From assembly GCA_044370375.1 (NCBI GenBank), contig JBILVQ010000204.1, positions 1 through 5,466 on the forward strand: a stretch of 5,466 nucleotides of DNA, written 5' to 3'. This stretch comes from JBILVQ01 sp044370375. GTDB lineage: Bacteria; Bacteroidota; Bacteroidia; UBA4408. A program made the position numbers and the translations under genes. Of the stretch, positions 1 through 5,466 are shown in pieces. The notes under the pieces were generated by a model. That model was not told the origin of the DNA. It searched no databases and saw only the letters and a list, made by a program, of their open reading frames with translations. Numbering within the stretch: position 1 is the first letter of the stretch; each line of letters opens with the position of its first letter.

Positions 1-1401
1 ATGGAAGAAAAACGCAAACTTAGCACGATTACGAAAGATATCCGTTTTTGGATTATTCTCTTTTTCTGTATTCGTTTGATTGGCATTAGCAATCCACCGT
101 TGGAGACCGGGCACAATTGGCGCCAAGCACTTACGGCCATGATTGCCAGAAACTTTGTTGAAACAGATGCCAATATGCTTTACCCAAGAATCGATATGGC
201 CGGCAATGAGACAGGGATTATCGGATCTGAATTTCCTTTTTTTAATTACCTCATTTATCTATGTTCACTCATCTTCGGCTATGAACATTGGTATGGAAGA
301 CTCATCAACCTTGTTGTTTCCTCTTTCGGGATAATGGCTTTTTGTCGCATCCTAGAAAAAATATTTTCACCAAAAATTGCCTACAATGCCGGGCTTGTGC
401 TGCTTTCTTCCATCTGGTTTGCTTTTTCCAGAAAAATAATGCCAGACACCTTTAGTGTTTCATTGGTGCTGATTGGCCTGAATTTCTTGTACGACTATTT
501 GATGGCAGGTTCAAAAATAAAATTGACAGGGTACTTCATTTTCTGTACCCTTGGAATGCTCTGTAAAATTCCTTCCCTCAGTTTATTCGCAGTAATTTCT
601 GTCCTATTTTTGGTCCGCAATATTAAAGCCGACAGAAAAAATAGCGCATTCTTGTTGGGTGGATTAAGCCTTTCGTTGGTGCTTGTTTGGTATTTCTATT
701 GGGTCCCCTACCTTGTCGAAAACTATCATTATCAGTTGTATTTTCCCAAAGGAATAGCAGAGGGTTTTTATGAAATCATTCCACTGGCAAAAAAATTCTT
801 TGCCAAGTTCTATTTCGATGCATTATCTTCTTTCATCGCCTTGGTATTCTTCTTGGCCGGTCTGTATTTTCTCTTGAAAGAGCAAGACAAAAAAATCATC
901 GCGGGAGTTACCATTATGAGCACTATCTTTTTGTTTTTCACCATTAAAACCGGAGCAGTATTTCCCTTGCACAATTATTACATTATTCCTTTTGTTCCCA
1001 TCATGGCCGGCATCGCAGGGTATGGTCTTTCGAAGCTAAAGGCCAAACATTTGTCGGTTTTCCTACTTCTAATCTGTTGTGAAGGGATTCTAAATCAACA
1101 ACATGATTTTTTCATCTCATCTAAAGCGTTATATAAGCTGTCGCTAGAAAATAAAATGTTACAATACACCGACAAAAACGACCTAATAGTGATTAACGGT
1201 GGCGACTCCCCTCAATCAATGTATTTTGCACATCGCAAGGGATGGACCGTAAAAGAAGAGGATTTACAAGAACAAAAATTGCAGGAACTAAAATCCAAAG
1301 GAGCAGCATATCTGGTGATTGACCAACATTATACCAACAAAAGATTCGACCAGCTACCATTGGTGTTTGAAAATGTTGATTTCTTAATTTACCGACTTTA
1401 G
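1..1401 (+). CDS. GT39/PMT_2-family (ArnT-like) membrane glycosyltransferase
   Basis: This 466-residue polytopic membrane protein probably moves a sugar from a polyprenyl-phosphate donor to an acceptor on the outer face of the inner membrane. The first hydrophobic segment is about residues 16-30. It is followed by a periplasmic loop with GHNWRQ (37-42), then SEFPFFNY (76-83) with the acidic E-x-P motif, YGR (98-100) and PDT (148-150). These are signatures of the dolichyl-phosphate-mannose mannosyltransferase-like family. More hydrophobic segments lie near 82-93, 103-115, 128-142, 150-168, 176-206, 216-237, 273-292, 299-314, 327-343 and 350-362. HNYY (324-327) matches the H-x-YY motif before a late membrane helix. 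A soluble tail of about 100 residues follows. Donor and acceptor cannot be predicted. The ORF ends with tandem in-frame stops TAG TGA. The window opens exactly at the ATG, so the MEEKRK start is plausible, but an upstream start and the promoter cannot be judged. Confidence 0.82.
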   Translation: MEEKRKLSTITKDIRFWIILFFCIRLIGISNPPLETGHNWRQALTAMIARNFVETDANMLYPRIDMAGNETGIIGSEFPFFNYLIYLCSLIFGYEHWYGRLINLVVSSFGIMAFCRILEKIFSPKIAYNAGLVLLSSIWFAFSRKIMPDTFSVSLVLIGLNFLYDYLMAGSKIKLTGYFIFCTLGMLCKIPSLSLFAVISVLFLVRNIKADRKNSAFLLGGLSLSLVLVWYFYWVPYLVENYHYQLYFPKGIAEGFYEIIPLAKKFFAKFYFDALSSFIALVFFLAGLYFLLKEQDKKIIAGVTIMSTIFLFFTIKTGAVFPLHNYYIIPFVPIMAGIAGYGLSKLKAKHLSVFLLLICCEGILNQQHDFFISSKALYKLSLENKMLQYTDKNDLIVINGGDSPQSMYFAHRKGWTVKEEDLQEQKLQELKSKGAAYLVIDQHYTNKRFDQLPLVFENVDFLIYRL

Positions 1402-1471
1402 TGATGCCATTTGTATTGTTTTCCGCACGAAAGAATAGGCCCGGCAATAAGCTGCATTCCTTGAAATGTAT

Positions 1472-1479
1472 TACTTTTG
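1472..1479 (+). promoter_or_regulatory. Candidate -7 element for the exported-protein gene
   Basis: TACTTTTG matches the Bacteroidota -7 consensus TAnnTTTG. It sits in the 79-base gap after the glycosyltransferase gene. No TTTG is visible at the expected -33 position, about 19-21 bases upstream, so support is weak. If the element is active, transcription would begin near 1485. That is downstream of the TTG at 1481, so transcripts from it would have to start translation at the ATG at 1502. Alternatively the gene is read through from the upstream glycosyltransferase gene, since no terminator is visible between them. Confidence 0.22.
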
Positions 1480-1480
1480 A

Positions 1481-2149
1481 TTGAACAAAAACAAATTGGC
1501 GATGGGAATAAATTTTGGTTTTCTATTTGTACTTTTTTTTTGTTCGTTCTCAGGAAAAAACGATATCCAAATTTTAAAACAAAACAACGTCCTAAACCCA
1601 CCTATTGCGTCCCATCATCCTGTTGATATCGACTCAGGTAATTATTTTGCTTATCTTCCTGAAGCCTTTGTGCCTGCGGGTTACAGCCTTCTTGCAGAAG
1701 AAAATGGAGATTTGAATCTTGACCCCTATCCCGATAAAATTTTGGTACTGTCTCCACAGGGAGAAGATTCTTTGTCAACACAAGAAAAACCTCTTCTTCG
1801 CCTGCTGGTAATGTTATACGGAACAAAAAAAAAGCAATACGAAAAAATTATGCAGCACGAAAACCTGGTTTGTTATTATAACTATGACCCGAATTTCAAG
1901 GATGCATTCACCGGAGTTGGAATAGAAAAAGGAAGCTTTACGCTTTCGCATTATGGTGGAATGGTAGAACGCTGGGGCCGTAGCACCACTTTCAAATTCA
2001 ATCCCACAGATAAAAAATGGTTGCTGGAAAGCGATGAATTTACCACCTTCATGGCAAGCGATGAAAAAAACACAACAAGCATTAAAACCCTTACACAAAA
2101 GGATTTCGGGAAGGTTTACCTAGAGCTGTTTTCCATTTATGCTGATTAA
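1481..2149 (+). CDS. Exported hypothetical protein with a calcium-loop-like GDLNxD segment
   Basis: This is a 222-residue protein of unknown function. From the TTG at 1481 it begins with a short basic stretch (K3, K5), then a hydrophobic core (about 9-20) and CSFSG (21-25), which resembles a Sec signal peptide cut near residue 24. Cys21 is preceded by Phe, so it is a poor lipobox and lipoprotein status is doubtful. The mature part has a YFAYLPEAFVPAGY block (55-68), GDLNLDPYPD (76-85) with acidic/Asn residues spaced like an EF-hand or FG-GAP calcium loop, a hydrophobic KPLLRLLVML strand (103-112), and a C-terminal block with DAFTGVGIEKGSF (141-153), HYGG (157-160), ERW (163-165) and FKFNPTDKKW (171-180). 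I associate this arrangement with unannotated secreted bacterial proteins, from memory only. TTG is favoured because an in-frame TGA lies immediately upstream (1478-1480), and starting at the ATG at 1502 would remove the basic n-region. The ATG remains possible. Confidence 0.72.
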   Translation: MNKNKLAMGINFGFLFVLFFCSFSGKNDIQILKQNNVLNPPIASHHPVDIDSGNYFAYLPEAFVPAGYSLLAEENGDLNLDPYPDKILVLSPQGEDSLSTQEKPLLRLLVMLYGTKKKQYEKIMQHENLVCYYNYDPNFKDAFTGVGIEKGSFTLSHYGGMVERWGRSTTFKFNPTDKKWLLESDEFTTFMASDEKNTTSIKTLTQKDFGKVYLELFSIYAD

Positions 2150-2331
2150 ATTAGTTCATTTTTAACACCACCCCATTTTAATTCTTTAAAAAAGAGTCAA
2201 TGAAAGCAACTCTTACAAAAAAAGAAAATCATTGGTGCCATAATTTTCATTCTGTGAAAGATCCATTCGAGCAATGCAGAAAGTAAATTTTATCTAACAG
2301 TAACGAATTAGTAAATGGGCCAAAGAATCCC

Positions 2332-2367
2332 AAAAAAAAAGAGCGAGGTAATCTTACCTCGCTCTTT
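2332..2367 (-). terminator. Intrinsic terminator of katG
   Basis: The perfect inverted repeat GAGCGAGGTAA / TTACCTCGCTC (2341-2351 and 2354-2364) is extended by AAA/TTT pairs to a stem of up to 14 bp. Read on the - strand, it starts 20 bases after the katG stop codon and is followed by a run of nine T (the A run at 2332-2340). This is a textbook Rho-independent terminator. In the + direction only TTT follows the stem, so it should act mainly on katG. The hairpin could still weaken transcripts arriving from the exported-protein gene. Confidence 0.93.
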
Positions 2368-2387
2368 GATAAAAAAGAAGAAAAAAA

Positions 2388-4595
2388 TTAATTCAAATCG
2401 AAACGATCCAGGTTCATCACTTTATTCCAGGCAGCAACAAAATCTTTCATGAATTTATCTTTTCCATCGGCACAGCCATAAACCTCTGCAATGGCTCTTA
2501 ACTCTGTGTTAGAACCAAAAATTAAATCTACTCTTGTTCCTGTCCATTTCAAAGATCCTGAATTTCGGTCGCGACCTTCAAATACATCTTGTGAACCTGC
2601 CATACCTTTCCAGGTAGTATTCAAATCAAGGAGGTTGACAAAAAAGTCGTTGGTCAATGTTTCAGGATTGCTAGTAAAAACCCCTAATTGAGATTGATCT
2701 GTATTCGCATTTAAAACCCTTAAACCACCAATCAACACGGTCATTTCCGGAACGCTTAGCGTAAGCAACTGCGCTTTGTCAACCAACATTTCTTCGGCTG
2801 TTGCATGCCATTTTCCCTTTACATAATTTCTGAAACCATCTGCCATGGGTTCCAAAACAGCAAAGGATTCAACATCGGTTTGATCCTGCGTTGCATCAGT
2901 TCTTCCGGGTGTAAAAGGTACCTCAACCTTTTGTCCTGCGGCTTTTGCAGCTTGCTCGATACCGGCACATCCTCCTAACACAATCAAATCTGCCAAAGAA
3001 ACCTTTTTTCCTGATGATTGGCCATCATTGAATTCTTTTTGAATTTTTTCGTAGGCAGCTAAAATTTTAGCCAGTTGAGCCGGATTGTTGGCCTCCCAAT
3101 TTTTTTGAGGAGCCAGTCGAATTCTTGCGCCATTGGCTCCTCCTCTTTTGTCGGAACCTCTGAAGGTTGAAGCCGATGCCCAGGCAGTAGAAACCAATTG
3201 CGCTACACTTAAACCACTGTTTAGAATTTTGTTTTTTAAATCGGCAATATCTTTTGCATCAACCAATGGATGATTCACCGCTGGAACCGGGTCTTGCCAA
3301 ATTAAAGTTTCTGCAGGCACCTCCGGACCAAGGTAACGGGCAATCGGACCCATATCGCGGTGCGTTAATTTAAACCAGGCGCGAGCAAAAGCATCAGCGA
3401 ATTCATCAGGATTATCAAGAAATCTTCTCGAAATTTTTTCATATTCAGGATCAAAACGCAGCGCCAAATCGGTGGTCAACATCATGGGCGCATGACGTTT
3501 GGAAGAATCATGTGCATCTGGCACGGTTCCTTCGCCCATGTTGTGCTTAGGCTTCCATTGTTGTGCACCGGCAGGACTCTTGGTCAGTTCCCATTCGTAA
3601 CCGAACAGATTCCAGAAAAAATTATTACTCCATTTGGTTGGAGTTGTTGTCCAAGCACCTTCCAAACCACTGGTGATGGTATTGACCCCATTTCCGCTGC
3701 CAAAGGAATTCTTCCATCCCTGACTTTGGTTTTCAATGGACGCAGCAGCAGGTTCCGGACCAACATACTGAGCCGGATCAGCCGCCCCATGCGTTTTTCC
3801 GAAGGTATGACCACCGGCAATAAGAGCAACGGTTTCTTCATCATTCATGGCCATGCGAGCAAAGGTTTCGCGGATATCCCTTGCGGCAGCCAAAGGATCA
3901 GGGTTTCCATTAGGGCCTTCAGGATTTACGTAAATCAATCCCATTTGAACGGCCGCCAAAGGATTCGCAAGATCTCTTTCACCACTATATCTTTTTTCAT
4001 CGAGCCATTTTCTTTCTGAGCCCCAATAAATATCCTGTTCCGGCTCCCAAACATCTTCTCTTCCACCCGCAAATCCAAAGGTTTTAAAACCCATCGACTC
4101 AAGGGCGCAATTTCCTGCCAAGATCATTAAATCGGCCCATGAAATTTTCTTTCCATATTTCTGTTTGATAGGCCATAACAGCAATCGGGCTTTGTCAAGG
4201 TTAGCATTGTCGGGCCAGCTATTGAGCGGAGCAAAACGTTGGGTGCCGGAACCTGCACCACCACGTCCGTCGGCAATACGGTAGGTGCCCGCACTATGCC
4301 ATGCCATGCGAATAAAGAAGGGGCCATAATGTCCGAAATCCGCAGGCCACCAGTCTTGTGAGCGGGTCATTAATTCATAAATTTCGTTCTTAAGTGCTTT
4401 TAAATCGAGGCTCTTAAATTCTTCCACATAATTGAACTTTTCATCCATCGGATTCGACAAGGAAGAATGTTGACGGAGAATATTAAGTTTCAATAGGTTG
4501 GGCCACCAATCATGATTTCCGGTACCGGTGCCTGCTACCATCTTGGCTGCTCCGCCATGAAAAGGGCACTTGCTTTCTGAGGAATTGCTATCCAT
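2388..4595 (-). CDS. katG: Catalase-peroxidase KatG
   Basis: KatG is a cytoplasmic haem b enzyme that disproportionates hydrogen peroxide to water and oxygen and also acts as a broad peroxidase. The 735 residues match the usual full length of bacterial KatG and cover both halves: the haem-bearing N-terminal domain and the haem-less duplicated C-terminal domain. The distal site is RMAWHSAGTYR, with R96, W99 and H100. W99, Y222 (in IYVNPEGPNGNPDP) and M248 (in ARMAMND) are the three residues of the Met-Tyr-Trp crosslink needed for catalase activity. The proximal haem ligand is H263 in GGHTFGKTHGA. S309 in ITSG aligns, by eye, with Ser315 of M. tuberculosis KatG. The N-terminus (SKCPFHGG, DWWPNLLKLNILRQHSS) is family-typical, so the ATG at 4593-4595 is right. 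The leader just upstream is A-rich with no Shine-Dalgarno. There is no signal peptide, frameshift or missing key residue. The gene is divergent from the alkB-like gene and ends at its own terminator. Confidence 0.98.
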   Translation of the reverse strand: MDSNSSESKCPFHGGAAKMVAGTGTGNHDWWPNLLKLNILRQHSSLSNPMDEKFNYVEEFKSLDLKALKNEIYELMTRSQDWWPADFGHYGPFFIRMAWHSAGTYRIADGRGGAGSGTQRFAPLNSWPDNANLDKARLLLWPIKQKYGKKISWADLMILAGNCALESMGFKTFGFAGGREDVWEPEQDIYWGSERKWLDEKRYSGERDLANPLAAVQMGLIYVNPEGPNGNPDPLAAARDIRETFARMAMNDEETVALIAGGHTFGKTHGAADPAQYVGPEPAAASIENQSQGWKNSFGSGNGVNTITSGLEGAWTTTPTKWSNNFFWNLFGYEWELTKSPAGAQQWKPKHNMGEGTVPDAHDSSKRHAPMMLTTDLALRFDPEYEKISRRFLDNPDEFADAFARAWFKLTHRDMGPIARYLGPEVPAETLIWQDPVPAVNHPLVDAKDIADLKNKILNSGLSVAQLVSTAWASASTFRGSDKRGGANGARIRLAPQKNWEANNPAQLAKILAAYEKIQKEFNDGQSSGKKVSLADLIVLGGCAGIEQAAKAAGQKVEVPFTPGRTDATQDQTDVESFAVLEPMADGFRNYVKGKWHATAEEMLVDKAQLLTLSVPEMTVLIGGLRVLNANTDQSQLGVFTSNPETLTNDFFVNLLDLNTTWKGMAGSQDVFEGRDRNSGSLKWTGTRVDLIFGSNTELRAIAEVYGCADGKDKFMKDFVAAWNKVMNLDRFDLN

Positions 4596-4631
4596 ATTTT
4601 TGTGTGTTTGTTTTAGTGTGAACTTTGATTA

Positions 4632-4639
4632 CAAATTTA
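4632..4639 (-). promoter_or_regulatory. Candidate katG promoter (-7 element)
   Basis: On the - strand this reads TAAATTTG, a full match to the Bacteroidota -7 consensus TAnnTTTG. It lies 36 bases upstream of the katG ATG, which would give a leader of about 30 A-rich bases. There is no TTTG about 19-21 bases further upstream; the only nearby one, at 4641-4644, is too close. A missing -33 element would fit a promoter that depends on an activator, as peroxide-inducible katG promoters often do. That is inference. Confidence 0.45.
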
Positions 4640-4717
4640 CCAAACATTCTCTTTAGCAGGGTCCTTTGTGGATAAAAAATAACGGCAGAAACAACCATGC
4701 GTCAAGATGCTGAGCTT

Positions 4718-4746
4718 TTAAACAAGATTCCTTAACGATTGTTTAA
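4718..4746. repeat. Perfect 8-bp inverted repeat, operator-like
   Basis: TTAAACAA (4718-4725) and TTGTTTAA (4739-4746) are exact reverse complements separated by 13 bases. The half-site centres are 21 bp apart, two helical turns, which suits a dimeric regulator binding one DNA face. A shorter TTAAC is also repeated at 4732 and 4743, 11 bases apart. The site lies about 80 bases upstream of the katG -7 candidate. The DNA is AT-rich, so a chance match is quite possible. No regulator can be named. Confidence 0.4.
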
Positions 4747-4817
4747 CTGCATAAAACACCCCATAAATTCAGCCTTTCCTGATTTTGCTAACCAAACGGG
4801 TTTTCTCCGAACACAAT

Positions 4818-4839
4818 CTTGGGTTCAAATTAAACCAAG
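4818..4839. repeat. Interrupted 22-bp dyad CTTGG...CCAAG, operator-like
   Basis: The arms CTTGG (4818-4822) and CCAAG (4835-4839) are perfectly complementary. The symmetry continues inward as TT/AA (4824-4825 and 4832-4833), so 16 of 22 positions obey the dyad. Its centre lies about 50 bases upstream of the alkB-side -7 candidate, a typical location for an upstream activator site. No T run follows on either strand, so it is not a terminator. The binding protein is unknown. Confidence 0.4.
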
Positions 4840-4876
4840 CCTAAATCTCCCTCGAAAAAGTTGTTGGTTTTTAAAA

Positions 4877-4884
4877 TAAATTTG
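4877..4884 (+). promoter_or_regulatory. Candidate alkB promoter (-7 element)
   Basis: TAAATTTG matches TAnnTTTG and is the same octamer as the candidate on the katG side, pointing the other way. No TTTG is present at the -33 position. It lies 104 bases before the alkB ATG, which implies a leader of about 100 bases. That is rather long, so a promoter closer to the gene is possible; TAGGTTTTG at 4929-4937 is a one-base-off alternative. Confidence 0.35.
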
Positions 4885-4988
4885 AGGAAAAAAGTTGGTG
4901 AAACAAGGCAATAAATGGTTTGATGCTTTAGGTTTTGGTTCAAGCCTCTTTGAGTTTTTATTCAATGAAAATAAAATAAACCCCTTCC

Positions 4989-5466
4989 ATGAATCTCTTC
5001 TCGGAGCAAACGGATCCTAGCTATAACTGGCTCCCCAAAAACGGGATGGTCAATTATTTTGGAAGCGTCTATACCTTAGCGGAAAGCAAAGAAATATTTA
5101 CGCGTTTAATGGAGGAAATTGTGTGGAAAAATGATGAGGCCATTATTTTTGGCAAATTGATTGTCACCAAAAGAAAAGTTGCCTGGTATGGTGAAAAAGA
5201 ATTTGCCTACACTTATTCCAATACAACGAAAAAGGCACTTCCATGGACACCGCTTTTGTTAGCATTAAAGAAAAAAACTGAAGCATTATCGGGCGAAACA
5301 TTTAATTCTTGCCTGTTGAATCTTTATCATTCCGGAGAGGAGGGAATGGCCTGGCACAGCGATGCGGAAAAAGACTTGAAAAAAAACGGGGCCATTGCCT
5401 CTTTAAGTTTTGGGGCCGAAAGGGTTTTCTCTTTTAAGCACAAACAAAGCAAAGAAACCGTTTCTA
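4989..5466 (+). CDS. alkB: AlkB-family Fe(II)/2-oxoglutarate DNA dealkylase, 3' end outside window
   Basis: This enzyme class oxidatively removes N-linked alkyl and etheno groups (such as 1-methyladenine and 3-methylcytosine) from nucleic acid bases, using Fe(II), oxygen and 2-oxoglutarate. The visible 159 residues contain IFGK (53-56) and KRKVAWYG (61-68), the substrate-side loop and the RKxAxYG motif; PW (85-86); then ETFNSCLLNLYHSGEEGMAWHSD. In that stretch N111 and Y113 match the 2-oxoglutarate/Fe-site N-x-Y, and H123 and D125 are the first two iron ligands (HxD). IASLSFGAERVFSFKHK (136-152) is the conserved following block. The third iron ligand His and the 2-oxoglutarate-binding Arg residues should lie in the missing C-terminus; family length near 200 suggests roughly 40 residues are absent. 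The first ATG after an in-frame TAA (4977-4979) is at 4989. No Shine-Dalgarno is visible. The gene is divergent from katG. The exact substrate (DNA or RNA, lesion type) is not determined. Confidence 0.93.
   Translation, partial: MNLFSEQTDPSYNWLPKNGMVNYFGSVYTLAESKEIFTRLMEEIVWKNDEAIIFGKLIVTKRKVAWYGEKEFAYTYSNTTKKALPWTPLLLALKKKTEALSGETFNSCLLNLYHSGEEGMAWHSDAEKDLKKNGAIASLSFGAERVFSFKHKQSKETVS

Larger units (their letters stand above)
4596..4988. other. Divergent katG/alkB intergenic control region
   Basis: These 393 bases separate two genes transcribed away from each other and contain no credible coding region. They hold outward-facing TAAATTTG -7 candidates at 4632-4639 (katG side) and 4877-4884 (alkB side), and two inverted repeats at 4718-4746 and 4818-4839. 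I saw no clear Shine-Dalgarno sequence near either start codon, no tRNA or terminator hairpin, and no recognisable riboswitch. A known OxyR pattern (ATAG/CTAT tetrads at 10-11 base spacing), a PerR/Fur-like TTATAAT palindrome and an E. coli-type Ada box were looked for by eye and not found. Confidence 0.7.

Noticed and set aside
1402..1480. A terminator between the glycosyltransferase and the exported-protein gene
   Set aside because: No stem with a following T run is visible in the 79-base gap, so read-through from the first gene remains possible.
2188..2214. Second hairpin AAGAGT/ACTCTT with an A run, possibly a backup terminator on the - strand
   Set aside because: The stem is only 6 bp with an 11-base loop and is AT-rich. 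It lies about 170 bases past katG, beyond an already strong terminator.
3492..4019. 175-codon open frame on the + strand opposite katG
   Set aside because: It is antisense to the conserved KatG coding sequence, has no recognisable domain, and is a by-product of katG codon structure.
4596..4720. OxyR or PerR/Fur box controlling katG
   Set aside because: Neither the ATAG/CTAT tetrad pattern nor a TTATAAT-type palindrome is present by eye. Any peroxide control must use a divergent or different site.
4697..4735. 12-codon ORF (MRQDAELLNKIP) in the katG/alkB gap
   Set aside because: It is very short, has no ribosome binding site or family resemblance, and overlaps the inverted repeat. It is expected by chance.
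4855..4897. Direct repeat AAAAAGTTG at 4855-4863 and 4889-4897
   Set aside because: A 9-base A-rich match is common in this composition, and it is not symmetric or clearly placed relative to a promoter.
4965..4979. Four-codon ORF MKIK just before alkB, as a leader peptide
   Set aside because: It is too short to support. Nothing suggests attenuation, and no hairpin overlaps it.

Overview
The window looks like ordinary chromosomal DNA from a Bacteroidota bacterium. Four observations support this. The DNA is AT-rich with many A and T runs. None of the three gene starts whose upstream DNA is in the window has a clear Shine-Dalgarno sequence. Candidate -7 elements match TAnnTTTG, the form used by the Bacteroidota primary sigma factor. 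The small secreted protein resembles hypothetical proteins I associate with this phylum. Genus and species cannot be assigned from the sequence.

Layout. (1) Positions 1-1401 on the + strand encode a multi-pass membrane glycosyltransferase of the GT39/PMT_2 (ArnT-like) type. (2) Positions 1481-2149 on the + strand encode an exported protein of unknown function, with a calcium-loop-like GDLNLDPYPD segment and a probable TTG start. (3) Positions 2150-2331 hold nothing I can support. (4) Positions 2332-2367 form a strong intrinsic terminator for the gene converging from the right. (5) Positions 2388-4595 on the - strand encode a complete catalase-peroxidase, KatG, with all its catalytic residues. 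(6) Positions 4596-4988 are a 393-base divergent control region. It contains two identical TAAATTTG -7 candidates pointing outward and two separate inverted repeats. (7) From 4989 to the window end, on the + strand, lies the first part of an AlkB-family Fe(II)/2-oxoglutarate DNA dealkylase. It resembles human ALKBH2 more than E. coli AlkB in its damage-probing loop, and it is cut off by the window edge.

How the genes fit together. KatG removes hydrogen peroxide. AlkB/ALKBH2-type enzymes reverse N-alkyl and lipid-peroxidation-derived etheno adducts in DNA. Their head-to-head arrangement around one control region is the most coherent biological theme here and suggests, without proving, a shared stress response. 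The glycosyltransferase and the exported protein lie on the other side of the katG terminator and have no visible link to it. I see no mobile element, CRISPR array, RNA gene or evidently new multi-gene system. The points worth a second look are the divergent control region, the unannotated exported protein family and the ALKBH2-like loop.
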